Positions 8,880 to 19,361 of a stretch of DNA of 64,000 nucleotides are shown piece by piece. This stretch comes from Chloroflexi bacterium TSY (lineage in GTDB: Bacteria > Chloroflexota > Anaerolineae > Caldilineales > Caldilineaceae). The stretch is from positions 82,984 to 146,983 of the forward strand of contig JAHBNG010000027.1 in assembly GCA_019217005.1 (NCBI GenBank), written 5' to 3'. The notes below the pieces were generated by a model that had not been told where the DNA came from, ran no database searches, and saw only the letters and a program-made list of their open reading frames with translations. Position numbers and translations under genes: made by a program. Every line of letters begins with the position of its first letter. Positions within the stretch are counted from its first letter, which is position 1.

Positions 8880-11800
8880 TTGAGTACGCGCGAGAAAAAT
8901 GTTCCTTGGGGTATCTCTGAATCAGGTTATTACCGCTTCGATGCCAACATGAATCATCAATACCGAGCCTTTGGCGTGCCAGGGCTGGGCTTCAAAAGAG
9001 GGTTAGGTGATGATCTGGTTGTTGCACCCTATGCTTCGCTGCTGGCGCTACCCATCCGACCCGATGTCGTTATGCAAAACGTCAAGCGCTTCATCGAGTT
9101 GGATATGTTGGGTGATTATGGATTCTATGAGGCAGTGGATTATACACCATCGCGGCTCACGCTGGACGAGGGACACGCTATCGTGCGCTCCTTCATGGTT
9201 CATCATCAAGGCATGATCTTGCTCTCGCTGGTGAACTATCTGCAAGACAATGTAATGGTTCGCCGCTTCCATGCGGACCCACGTATTCAGAGTGTTGAAC
9301 TGCTGCTCCAAGAGATGATTCCGCTTCAGGTGCCCATCGAACAACCACCATCTGAGGCGATACCGATCGAATCTCCTGGGCAGCCGACAATTCAGGCTGG
9401 GCCCTGGCATGTACCCGTTCACACGGCCGCGCCTCAAGCGCATTTCCTCTCCAATGGGCGCTACGGCGTTCTGATCACGAGCACAGGGGGTGGCTATAGC
9501 TGCTGGGAGGATGTGGACCTGACCCGTTGGCGCGCCGATACCACATTGGACGACTACGGAACGTGGCTCTATGTCCAGGATCTGGAGAGCAAACAGCTCT
9601 GGTCTATTGGTCATCAGCCTGTCGCCGAGCCAACGCAACACAACGAGGTCTTCTTCTATCCCCACCAAGTCGACTTTATCTGCGAGGCGCACGATATTGC
9701 AACGGATATGACCGTGACGGTTGCGCCACGTGACGATGTGGAGATTCGCCGTATTCGCGTGACAAATCAGAGCACCGATAAACGCCACCTGGCGTTGACC
9801 AGCTACAGCGAACCGATTCTGGCCGCACAAGATGCCGACCGACGCCACCCGGCCTTTAACAAGCTCTTTATCGAAAGCGAATATCTGCCACATCTGAACG
9901 CCATACTCCTCCGACGCCGTCCGCGTGCCAATGATGAAGAGCCACTCTATCTGCTGCACGCGCTTGTAATCGAGCCAGGGGAGAAGGCAACAATTCGCTC
10001 TGCCCGAAACCGTGCCACCTTCCTGGGCCGTGGCCGCATAGTGCAGATGCCAGTGGCACTAGCTGCCATTGGTGAAACAAAGAGTGAGATGTTCGACGGC
10101 CCGCTCTCTGCTTCAACGGTCGCAACGTTGGATCCGATCATGGCGCTGCGCGGCGAGCTAGAGCTAGAAGGCTACGAGGCACTGGAACTGTCCTTCATCA
10201 CGTTAGCAGCCCATTCGCGAGAGGATGCTCTGGCCTTGGCTGAACGTTACCAGAATTGGGCTACTATCAATCGTGCCTTTGACCAGGCGCGCAACCAGAG
10301 CGAACGGGAGTTGCGTCAGCTTGATCTGACAAGTGCCGAGTTAGAACAATTTCAGAAGCTGCTCTCCGTTCTGCTCTATCCCCATGAGGCGTTGCGTGCA
10401 GTGCCAGAAACGCTAGTCAGCAACCGATTGGGGCAACCTGCTTTGTGGCCCTATGCCATCTCTGGGGATTATCCGATTTTGTTGGTGAAAGTCGGCACCA
10501 GTGATGAATCTGCGTTGGTGAGCGAACTGCTTCAGGCCCATAGCTACTGGCGCAACAGACGGCTCAAGATCGATCTGGTCATTCTGAACGAGGAAGAGAT
10601 TGGATATACACAGGAAGTGCAGGGCGAACTTCTACGGGTACTGACGCGTACGGGGAGTGACTCTTGGCTCAATCAACGCGGTGGTATCTTCCTGCTCAAC
10701 ACAACAACCATGTCGAACGAGGACCGTGTGCTGCTAGAGACGGCTGCACGCGCCATCCTCTACGGTGACGCAGGAACGCTGGCACGACAACTGAGGGCTA
10801 TCGATCATCAGCCCACCTATTTACCGCCACTTATGCCCACACGTTCAGCCCATGAAGCGCAAGAACCCACACCGTCGTTGTTACGTCCTGCCGATCTGCT
10901 CTTCGATAACGGTATCGGCGGTTTTACGCAGGATGGGAAAGAGTATGTGATCCATCTGGAGCCGGAGCAGTGGACACCTGCACCGTGGATAAATGTGATC
11001 GCTAATCCAGACTTTGGCTTCTTAATTTCGGAGGCAGGAAGCGGCAATACATGGTCGACCAATAGTGGTGAAAATCGTTTGACGCCCTGGAGCAATGACC
11101 CAGTCTCGAATACGCCAGGCGAAGCGCTCTATCTGCGTGATGAAGAGACGGGAGCAGTCTGGTCTCCAACACCTCTGCCCGCTCGATCCCCTGCGCCTTA
11201 TCAGATCCGGCACGGTGCTGGATATACGGACTTCGCTCATCACAGTCATGGCCTGAAACAGCGTGTGCGCTTCTTCGTCGCGCCGGATGCGCCAGTCAAG
11301 ATTGCTCATGTGCGGATCGAAAACAGTTGGCAGCGGGCGCGGCGTCTCACAGCAACCTATTACACTGAGTGGGTATTGGGCGTCAATCGGGATACCATGC
11401 AGCAATATATCATTCCCGAATATGAGGACGCGTCTCATGCTTTGTTGGCGCGTAATCCATACAATCCGGAGTTTGGCGAACGTGTGGCCTTTGTAGCCGC
11501 CAGCAAAGAACTTCATGGACTGACAGCCAATCGAACTGAGTTTCTTGGTCGCACCGGAAACCGCCAAGCACCAGCTGCGCTGCAGCGCATCGGCCTGTCC
11601 AATGTCGTGAGTCCTGGCCACGATCCCTGTGCTGCACTTCAGATTCACGTTGACCTGGAGCCGGGACAAGCTGAGGAGTTCTATTTTCTCATCGGTCAAG
11701 AGGAAAATCGAGAGAAGGCCGTTCAGTTGATTCAGCGCTTCCAGAAACCAGGCGAGATTGATGAAACACGGCGACAGGTAATCGAATTTTGGGATGGGTT

Positions 11801-13310
11801 GCTAGGAACCATCACAGTCGATACGCCGGATGCCGCCATGAATATCATGCTCAATCGCTGGCTGCTCTATCAGGCGCTTGCCTGCCGCATTTGGGGACGG
11901 ACCGCCCTCTATCAGTCCAGCGGTGCCTACGGTTTCCGCGATCAGCTTCAGGATGTTATGGCACTGCTCCATGCTGCTACCCATCTGGCGCGTGAACAGA
12001 TTCTGCGCACGGCGCGCCATCAGTTTGAGACGGGTGATGTGTTGCATTGGTGGCATCCACCGTCTGGGCGCGGGGTTCGTACGCGCATCTCCGATGATCT
12101 GCTCTGGCTGCCCTTTGTCACGGCACATTATGTGTCCACAACTGGCGACAAGTCAATTCTCACTGAGGACGTCCCCTTCCTGCGTGGACCAGTTCTTGGT
12201 GCAGATGAGCACGAACGGTATGGACTCTATGAAACGACAGATGAGATCTATTCAATCTACGAACATTGTCGGCGCGCCATTGCGCATGGGCGAACAGAAG
12301 GGGTACATGGTCTACCTCTCATGGGCGGCGGTGATTGGAATGATGGTATGAATCGGGTGGGTATCGAGGGCCGTGGCGAAAGCGTATGGCTTGGCTGGTT
12401 CCTTCATGCGACGATGATGCGTTTTGCCTCGATCTGTCGGCTGATGAATGATGAAGATGAGGCAGAAACTCTGTGCGCGCAGGCAGAGACTTTGCGCCGA
12501 GCCATTGAAGAGAGCGCATGGGACGGGAATTGGTACCGACGTGGCTTTTACGATGATGGTTCACTCCTTGGCTCCGCAGAGAATAACGAGTGTCAAATTG
12601 ACGCCATTGCGCAGTCATGGGCTGTATTGTCAGGAGCTGGCGATGAAGAGCGTGTCACGCAGGCAATGGATGCTATCCGCACGCGGCTTGTGCAGCCCGA
12701 TGATCAGTTGATCCAGCTCTTTACCCCGCCCTTTGACAAGTCGCCCCGTGACCCTGGCTACATCAAGGGCTATCCACCGGGAATTCGCGAGAATGGCGGT
12801 CAATATACACATGCGGCCATCTGGACCGTGTGGGCGTTTGCGCAGATGGGAGATGGCGATTTCGTTGAGGAACTATTCCATTTACTTAACCCAATTTATC
12901 ACGCGGAGACGGCAGAAAAAGCCAAGCGGTATCAGGTCGAGCCATATGTGATTGCAGCGGATGTATACGGTGTGCCGCCCCACATCGGGCGTGGTGGTTG
13001 GACCTGGTACACGGGGTCGTGCGGCTGGATGTATCAGCTGGGAATTGAGACGATTTTGGGGGTGAGACGCGAAGGGTCGATCTTGCGAGTGGCACCCTTG
13101 ATACCAAAAAATTGGCCAAGCTATGAGTTTACCTATCGCTATGGCAGGTCCCACTATCGAATTCGTGTGGAGAATCCCAACGGTCTAAATGGTGGCGTTG
13201 CACAGGTTGTTGTGGATGAAAAAGAGATGGTGGGTGACGAGATTCCGCTGATGGACGACGGGCAGATTCACTCTGTGACGGTATATCTTAGAACTGAATT
13301 GCCTGACTAA
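8880..13310 (+). CDS. Cyclic beta-glucan synthase (NdvB/GH94), C-terminal part, frameshifted
   Basis: Continuation of the same enzyme. Between 8764 and about 8896 the conserved sequence is in a third frame (SWSGTMFEYLMPMLLLRQYENTF, VEYARE). It returns to this frame at an A5 run (8895-8899), with NVPWGISESGYY. The called TTG start is therefore not a true start. It carries the end of the glycoamylase-like domain, then two carbohydrate-binding plus GH94 phosphorylase-type modules. GGDWNDGMNRVG (about 1148 in this segment) holds the catalytic Asp region, and GSCGWMYQLGIETILG lies near the end. In characterised enzymes the GH94 part trims chain length. Both shifts are single extra bases 130 bp apart; if both are corrected the gene is full length. 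Confidence 0.88.
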   Translation: MSTREKNVPWGISESGYYRFDANMNHQYRAFGVPGLGFKRGLGDDLVVAPYASLLALPIRPDVVMQNVKRFIELDMLGDYGFYEAVDYTPSRLTLDEGHAIVRSFMVHHQGMILLSLVNYLQDNVMVRRFHADPRIQSVELLLQEMIPLQVPIEQPPSEAIPIESPGQPTIQAGPWHVPVHTAAPQAHFLSNGRYGVLITSTGGGYSCWEDVDLTRWRADTTLDDYGTWLYVQDLESKQLWSIGHQPVAEPTQHNEVFFYPHQVDFICEAHDIATDMTVTVAPRDDVEIRRIRVTNQSTDKRHLALTSYSEPILAAQDADRRHPAFNKLFIESEYLPHLNAILLRRRPRANDEEPLYLLHALVIEPGEKATIRSARNRATFLGRGRIVQMPVALAAIGETKSEMFDGPLSASTVATLDPIMALRGELELEGYEALELSFITLAAHSREDALALAERYQNWATINRAFDQARNQSERELRQLDLTSAELEQFQKLLSVLLYPHEALRAVPETLVSNRLGQPALWPYAISGDYPILLVKVGTSDESALVSELLQAHSYWRNRRLKIDLVILNEEEIGYTQEVQGELLRVLTRTGSDSWLNQRGGIFLLNTTTMSNEDRVLLETAARAILYGDAGTLARQLRAIDHQPTYLPPLMPTRSAHEAQEPTPSLLRPADLLFDNGIGGFTQDGKEYVIHLEPEQWTPAPWINVIANPDFGFLISEAGSGNTWSTNSGENRLTPWSNDPVSNTPGEALYLRDEETGAVWSPTPLPARSPAPYQIRHGAGYTDFAHHSHGLKQRVRFFVAPDAPVKIAHVRIENSWQRARRLTATYYTEWVLGVNRDTMQQYIIPEYEDASHALLARNPYNPEFGERVAFVAASKELHGLTANRTEFLGRTGNRQAPAALQRIGLSNVVSPGHDPCAALQIHVDLEPGQAEEFYFLIGQEENREKAVQLIQRFQKPGEIDETRRQVIEFWDGLLGTITVDTPDAAMNIMLNRWLLYQALACRIWGRTALYQSSGAYGFRDQLQDVMALLHAATHLAREQILRTARHQFETGDVLHWWHPPSGRGVRTRISDDLLWLPFVTAHYVSTTGDKSILTEDVPFLRGPVLGADEHERYGLYETTDEIYSIYEHCRRAIAHGRTEGVHGLPLMGGGDWNDGMNRVGIEGRGESVWLGWFLHATMMRFASICRLMNDEDEAETLCAQAETLRRAIEESAWDGNWYRRGFYDDGSLLGSAENNECQIDAIAQSWAVLSGAGDEERVTQAMDAIRTRLVQPDDQLIQLFTPPFDKSPRDPGYIKGYPPGIRENGGQYTHAAIWTVWAFAQMGDGDFVEELFHLLNPIYHAETAEKAKRYQVEPYVIAADVYGVPPHIGRGGWTWYTGSCGWMYQLGIETILGVRREGSILRVAPLIPKNWPSYEFTYRYGRSHYRIRVENPNGLNGGVAQVVVDEKEMVGDEIPLMDDGQIHSVTVYLRTELPD

Positions 13311-13341
13311 AGTGAAGTCAGTTTGAAAACGCTCGTTCTGA

Positions 13342-15022
13342 ATCTTCCCGGAAGGGGTCACAAATCAGCTCGTTTACCCTGCAATATCTGACCCCTTCCT
13401 GTTAGGTAATATAGGAAAGGGAGATAAAATAAGGGAAGGCAAAAGCAAGGAAAGCCGAAACTTATTGGACTCTCGACCTGGCAAAAAGGACCAACCTCTT
13501 CGAGCGGTGCGACCGCCCTTCCCGGACAGTCCGCCAGGTCGACGCCGTGCAACGGCGAAAGCGTGCAGCACCTCGAGTGCCATAACAGGAAAACGGAAAA
13601 CAGCGTCCAAAGTTGAGGAGCTCAGGCGATACGGGAGAGGAGGTCCAAGATGAAAGTGAAAATGGGAATCGACTGGAGTGAAAAGAAACATGATGTGATG
13701 ATGTTGGATGAGACAGGACGAGCGCTGGGCTATGCGCAGATAGAGCATAGCCAGAAGGGATTTCGCCAAATTGAAGAAATGAGAAAGAAGACAGGAGCGA
13801 GCCATGATGAAGTGACAGTGGGACTGGAAACAGCGCATAATTTGCTGATTGATTATCTCTGGTCGAGCGGGTACAAGAATGTCTATGTGGTGCCGCCGAA
13901 TGTGGTGAACAAGAGTCGGGAGCGCTATAGTCAAAGTGGTGCGCATAATGATAAGAGTGATGCCTATGTGATAGCAGATTTGTTGCGGACCGATGTCCAT
14001 CGATTTTATCCTTGGTCACCTGGCAGTGAATTACTCCAGCAGATGCGAGTGGTCAGCAGTGCCACACAATACTGGACCAAAGAGACTGTGGCCTTATCCA
14101 ACCGTCTGCGCGCTTGCCTGTTGCGTTACCATCCGGCGCTGCTTGAGGTCTTCAGCAACTGGCCTTCTCGGATTGCCTGCCACCTGGTTCTGACCTATCC
14201 AACGCCAGAGCATGTGCGCAACTCCACCTATGAAGGCTTCCAAGAGTTTCTCAAGCAGCACCGACATACGCAACCCCGTAAATGGGTCACTTGTTATGAT
14301 AAGTTAACCGCCACTTATCCCACATCAGCTCCTGCATTTGTGCCAGCGTATCAACGAGAAGCTCTTCAGCTGGCTGAATGTCTTTTGCTTGCACTGCGCT
14401 ATGAACAAGAGACCCTTGACCAGTTACAGTCACTTTTTTCTGCAACATCCGGATCAGCATATCTTTGCTTCTTTACCTGGTGCTGGCCAGCTTTTAGCTC
14501 CCAGTCTTCTGGTCAAGTTTGGCGAAGACAGGAAACGCTTTCCTCTCCCATGAGCCTTCAGTCTCTGGCGGGAACCTGTCCTGTCACCAAACAAAGTGGC
14601 AAAGTCAGAACCGTTCATTTCCGCAGAGCTTGCGATCACGACTTTCGTTATTTTACTCAGCAATTTGCTCGCTGCTCCCGCAAAGAGTCTTCTTGGGCCG
14701 CTGCTTTTTACACCGCCGCTCGCCAACGCGGTCTCAAAAAGAGTCATGCTGATCGCACTCGCTAATCGCTGGATTTGCATCATTTGGAAATTGTGGCAAG
14801 ACAAGAAACCTTATGATGAATCTTTCCATTTGCAGCAACGAGCCCATCGTCGCCAACCTATCGCTTAATTGCTTCTAATTTTTTACTATGTATCGCCTTT
14901 GGGTTCCTTGCCTTTGTCCTCATCTATATGTTGACATAACACGCTGCTGGTTCTCTCTATCAGTTCTTCTTCAACGCGCCCTTTTGGAACTGCCATTACA
15001 TACAAAGCGTGTCCGGGAAGAT
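13342..15022 (+). mobile_element. IS110-type element inside a split palindromic repeat
   Basis: The segment begins with ATCTTCCCGGAAGGGG (13342) and ends with TGTCCGGGAAGAT (15010-15022). These are the two arms of the 66-bp palindrome found whole at 44322-44387. Between them lies an IS110-family transposase gene with about 290 bp of non-coding DNA upstream and 140 bp downstream. IS110 elements lack terminal inverted repeats and many target palindromic repeats, so the simplest reading is insertion into the loop of this repeat. Exact IS ends cannot be placed from one copy. Confidence 0.6.
13650..14868 (+). pseudogene. IS110-family (DEDD) transposase, frameshifted
   Basis: The N-terminal DEDD domain is intact: MGIDWSEKKHDVMML, GLETAHNLLIDYL, VVPPNVVNKSRER and NDKSDAYVIADLLR. 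The C-terminal Transposase_20 domain is split over frames. FASLPGAGQLLAPSLLVKFGEDRKRF is in frame 1, SLQSLAGTCPVTKQSGK and FRRACDHDFRYFTQQFARCS in frame 3, and ANRWICIIWKLWQDKKPYD in frame 1 again. The first shift lies at a T6 run near 14435, others near 14550 and 14760. Corrected, the protein would be about 400 residues, normal for IS110. The start ATG 13650 has GGGAGAGGAGG upstream. IS110 recombinases act with a structured bridge RNA encoded in the element's non-coding end. Confidence 0.85.
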
Positions 15023-15118
15023 GGGTCAGCGAAACAATCGTTCTCTATCGGATTTCACTTTAGTCATCGAAATTATGAGTGATTAGAGACGGCCAACTCG
15101 TGTCATGTCAACATGGTT

Positions 15119-15192
15119 TTGTCCGTAGGGAGGGTTGAATTTAGAGAAATCATCATTCTGTTTTTTTCTAAACTCAAGCGTCTCTACGGGCG
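15119..15192. repeat. Palindromic repeat, about 74 bp
   Basis: Imperfect inverted repeat: GTCCGTAGGGAGGGTTGA with TTTAGAGAAA on the left, and TTTCTAAACTCAAGCG with TCTCTACGGGC on the right, around a short loop. It lies in the gene-free stretch between the IS110 element and the next IS (15023-15328), in which I see nothing else. It could be a small MITE or a transcript hairpin. Confidence 0.5.
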
Positions 15193-15328
15193 CAGTTGGG
15201 ATACTGCTATGTTTATTGGATCTATGCCACTAGCCGATTGACCAGCCAAGTAACCTATCTGCTGTCCAGCTTGCGGCCTACCCAGATGTCCGTTGTATTT
15301 CATATAGATTTTCTGTATTCTAATATTA

Positions 15329-17570
15329 CTTTACTTTCTGGTAAAAGAAAAGAGATGAGGTGAGAAATGTGACAAAAAGCGGTTAGCGTTTCATCCTAAA
15401 GGTAGAGAAACCAAAAAGGAGGAAGGAATGCTAACCGCGCCAGAAATAACTATAGCAGTACTGATGAATGTATTGCAAGTAACGCCGGTGGGAACAAACG
15501 TAAATGTAATGCGTCTGATGTGGGCGATGATGAATGGGTCGTTTCTGAAAAGTCGAGGGGCAATCCATAGTGGATTGAGTGAAAGCGGGTTTGAAGATGA
15601 GGAGCTCCGGCGAAGCTGGTGGAGCTGATATGGATCATGGGATATTGCAAGCCTGCTCTCATCGTGGCAAGAAGAAGTGGAGTGGAAAGGGAATGGGAGG
15701 CAAAAAGTTAGAAGGATACCGAGTGAAAAGCATAGATATCACAGGGTTCTGGCGACCGAAGCTGCAAGGGAAAGTGAACCGACTCTATAACTCAACGGCT
15801 CGTCGGCATTGCCCGCGCTCATCTTTGGAGTGATGATAAGCTCGGGGGAGATAGGCGGGAAACGAGTGCCACTGCTCAAGGCAATCATGAGATGCGAGGT
15901 AGGCACAAAGGAAAGTGAGTTTCGGAAAAAGCTGCTGAAAGAGACCAAGAAATCACTGGAGTCAGACGAAGTGGCGGTGGTCGATGCCGGGTTTACAATC
16001 AGAGAAATGCTAGAAAGCGACGTCGACCGATTTGTCCTTCGGGAAGCGATTAACTGCACAGCGCGCCGCAATGAGTTACCCGAACGTAAGGAAAAAGGCA
16101 GACCACCCGAATATGGTGATATTGTGCGTCCGCTCTCTCGATGCTATAGGGGAAAGCGACTCGAGGCCACAACTCCAGACTCGTTTGGTCAATTTGTCTA
16201 TAGTGGTCGCCTGATTCGCTATCAAGCATGGCACAATCTCGTCCCCAGGACAACCAAGGTGGATACAGCCAACCGCACCTATTCGATTTACGTCTTTCAG
16301 GATCCTGCTTATCACACACCTTTGGTTCTGGCGACCGTCATGGCTTTACAAGCTGAAACCATTTATCTTTTCTCTGGAGCGCTGGCCTGTTGAACATCCC
16401 CCCTTGGCTTCCAAGCAGATGATTGGCTTACATCGTCAATTTGTTCATGCCGATGAGGCTTGTTTCCGCTTACCTGAACTGGGGCTGCTGGCTGGCAATC
16501 TTCTTTCCCATTTAGCCGCTTCTCTCCTCCCATACCGACTGGCTACTGGGATCGAGAGCCTCAATCCACTCCCGGCAGGCTGCGCCGAGAGACCAACTCG
16601 ATAAATGGTTTCAGCTTTCCTAAAGGCCATGACGGTCGCCGAACCAAAGGTGTGTATAAGCAGGATCCTGAAAGACGTAAATCGAATAGGTGCGGTTGGC
16701 TGTATCCACCTTGGTTGTCCTGGGGACGATTGTGCCATGCTTGATAGCGAATCAGGCGACCACTATAGACAAATTGACCAAACGAGTCTGGAGTTGTGGC
16801 CTCGAGTCGCTTTCCCTATAGCATCGAGAGGCGGACGCACAATATCACCATATTCGGGTGGTCTGCCTTTTCCTTACGTTCGGTAACTCATTGCGGCGCG
16901 CTGTGCAGTTAATCGCTTCCCGAAGGACAAATCGGTCGACGTCGCTTTCTAGCATTTCTCTGATTGTAAACCCGGCATCGACCACCGCCACTTCGTCTGA
17001 CTCCAGTGATTTCTTGTCTCTTTCAGCAGCTTTTTCCGAAACTCACTTTCCTTTGTGCCTACCTCGCATCTCATGATTGCCTTGAGCAGTGGCACTGTTT
17101 CCCGCCTATCTCCCCGAGCTTATCATCACCCAAAGATGAGCGGGCAATGCCCGACGAGCCGTTGAGTTATAGAGTCGGTTCACTTTCCCTTGCAGCTTCG
17201 GTCGCCAGAACCCTGTGATATCTATGCTTTTCACTCGGTATCCTTCTAACTTTTTGCCTCCCATTCCCTTTCCACTCCACTTCTTCTTGCCACGATGAGC
17301 AGGCTTGCAATATCCCATGATCCATATCGAAAGCTCCACCAGCTTCATCCTCATCTTCAAAGCTTTCACTCAATCCACTATGGATTGCTCCTCGATTTTC
17401 AGAAACGACCCATTCATCATCGCCCACATCAGACGCATTACATTTACGTTTGTTCAGCGTTACTTGCTACATTCATCAGTACTGCTATAGTTATTTCTGG
17501 CGAGCATTCCTTCCTCCTTGGTTCTCTACCTTTAGATGAAACGCTAACCGCTTGTCCATTGTCACCTCAT
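15329..17570. mobile_element. IS copy 1: folded-back inverted duplication of a DDE-transposase IS
   Basis: The left end CTTTACTTTCTGGTAAAAG matches the ends of the IS copies at 42712 and 61794. Sequence to about 16371 follows the IS. After about 230 bases of its 3' part, the same sequence runs backwards from about 16600 to 17570, making a palindrome with arms of roughly 1 kb. The arms share variants absent from the other two copies, for example GTCGACCGATTTG and CTTCGGGAAG, so the second arm derives from the first. The transposase (start 15428) is broken by a stop at 15626 (TGA) and further shifts; RVKSIDITGFWRPKL and VAVVDAGF are still readable. There is no right terminal repeat and no target duplication. 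The right arm ends directly in a truncated sugar-nucleotide gene. Confidence 0.8.
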
Positions 17571-18509
17571 CTCTATCTGGCTATCCAGAGTCGTGGGCTG
17601 CTCGAACAATTATTGAGCCGTGGCTATGAATATGCTTTTATCAGCAATTCGGACAATCTAGGTGCCGTGGTCGACATCAATATCCTGGGGTATTTTGCTG
17701 CGTGTCATCTTACCTTCCTCATGGAAGTAACGAGACGAACAGAATGCGATCGCAAGGGTGGGCATCTAGCAAAAAATGCTGATGGACATCTGATTTTGCG
17801 CGAAGTCGCGCAGTGCCCATCAGAAGAGATGGTACAGTTTCAAGATATTGCGCTTTACCGCTTTTTCAATACCAATAATCTGTGGCTTCATTTGCCGTCG
17901 CTACGGCGGATTCTTCGCGAACGTGATGGCTATTTGGATTTGCCACTCATCCGCAATGTGAAATCTGTAGATCCACGACAGGCCAATTTGCCTAAAGTCT
18001 ACCAACTCGAGACGGCTATGGGCGCGGCAATTGGTCTGTTGCCCAATGTGCAGGCGCTGGTTGTGCCGCGCGATCGGTTCCTGCCAGTCAAGAACACAAA
18101 TCATCTATTCGCTCTCTGGTCGGATGCGTTTGTGCTTGACGACGATTTCCGGGTTGTGCGTAATCCAAAGCGACTATCGAGTCACGAACCGCTCATCGAT
18201 CTGGACACACACTATTTCAAATCGGTGGATCAATTACGTTCACGTTGGCCGAATGGCGTTCCGTCACTCTTGAATTGCGACCGACTCTCTATTCAGGGGA
18301 ATCTGTTTTTAAGCAACGATATGAATCTAGCGGGAGATGTATGCATCCAGTATCTTGGTGATGAGCCTCTCTACCTTGCACCCTACAGAATCTCTGAGAA
18401 CAACATACAGATCAAACTGAACGGGGAGCTTAGAACCTATCCGAAAAGTGGTTGTGAGTCTGATCAGCTTCTCGAGCAAGATGGTGTCGTCACAGAACTT
18501 TTCGGATAA
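17571..18509 (+). pseudogene. UTP-glucose-1-phosphate uridylyltransferase, 5'-truncated
   Basis: About 310 C-terminal residues of a UDP-glucose pyrophosphorylase of the UGP type, which makes UDP-glucose from UTP and glucose-1-phosphate. Visible are LYLAIQSRGLLEQLL, AFISNSDNLGAVVDINIL, the region around FFNTNNLWLHLPSL, PKVYQLETAMGAAIGL and FLPVKNTNHLFALWSDAF (uridine/sugar-binding segments), then a beta-helix-like tail. The N-terminal third with the nucleotide-binding loop is missing. The reading frame upstream of about 17571 is IS sequence, and no 5' fragment is found on the other side of the IS at 15329. It would have supplied UDP-glucose, the substrate of the glucan synthase upstream. It is probably non-functional unless the join is an assembly error. 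Confidence 0.8.
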
Positions 18510-18546
18510 GCACTTAAACGAAGTGAGAGAATAGAGGAGAACGATT

Positions 18547-19332
18547 ATGGATATTCCCTTGAACGCAGACATTGAATGTATCGATGGGCATTGTGGTCGT
18601 TCGACATATGTAGTCCTCAATCCAACCTCGCAAGTTGTGACGCACATTGTCGTCAAGGCCGACAAAGTACCTCATACGGAATACCTGGTAACTGTTAGCA
18701 GGGTCACACAGGCGACGCCTGACATGATTAAGTTGGACTTCGTTACAGATGAACTCAGTGCCCAACAAGTTTTTATCAGTACCCGCTTTATCCGTATGGA
18801 ACACCCACCATATAACGACTTTCCCTTTATTGTGTGGCCCTTCGTTTTGTCCCGCACGCAAGAGATGGTTGCAGTGTATGATCGGGTGATTCCTTATGGT
18901 GAGATGGCGGTTCATCGGGGAGCCAAGGTTGAAGCAATCGATGGCAATGTTGGTCAGATCGATGAATTTTTGGTGGATCCCGATACTGGACATATCACCC
19001 ATCTGATACTTGGTGAAGACTCTTCTGGGAAAAAAAAGGAAGTCGCCATTCCTGTGTCTGCCATCAAGTCCTTTGGTCAGGAACGAATTTACTTAAACAT
19101 CGACAAACGAGCAACTTCCTCTTTGCCAAAGGTCCCAATCGAACGACGATATGAATTGGCCTTAAAGACCGAAATCGAAAAGTATGCAGAGCGCGAGAGC
19201 GACTTGGCATCACGCGTTGCGGACTTGGAATCTGAACTACAGGAAATGCGTGCGGAGCTACTCGCAACAATCGACGACCGCTTTGAGACATTATCTGAAG
19301 AGATTGACGCCCTCAAACAGAAGTCTCTCTAG
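18547..19332 (+). CDS. PRC-barrel domain protein
   Basis: A 261-residue protein with two PRC-barrel-like beta domains. The first (about 1-85) starts with ECIDGHCGRSTYVVLNPTS; the second (about 118-185) has GAKVEAIDGNVGQIDEFLVDP, ITHLILGE and KKEVAIPVSAIK. The C-terminal third (about 200-258) is a charged coiled coil, starting near EIEKYAERESDLASRVADLE. PRC barrels bind RNA or protein partners in several systems (RimM, photosynthetic reaction centre H); no specific role can be given here. The start ATG 18547 follows AGAGGAGA. It lies between the uridylyltransferase remnant and the baeRF-like gene with short gaps, consistent with one transcript. Confidence 0.8.
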   Translation: MDIPLNADIECIDGHCGRSTYVVLNPTSQVVTHIVVKADKVPHTEYLVTVSRVTQATPDMIKLDFVTDELSAQQVFISTRFIRMEHPPYNDFPFIVWPFVLSRTQEMVAVYDRVIPYGEMAVHRGAKVEAIDGNVGQIDEFLVDPDTGHITHLILGEDSSGKKKEVAIPVSAIKSFGQERIYLNIDKRATSSLPKVPIERRYELALKTEIEKYAERESDLASRVADLESELQEMRAELLATIDDRFETLSEEIDALKQKSL

Positions 19333-19361
19333 AAGCCGTTGACATTGGAAGGAGGCCCATT

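Noticed and set aside
9048..9959. 303-codon frame antisense to the glucan synthase
   Set aside because: Shadow of a strongly coding region on the other strand; no family features.
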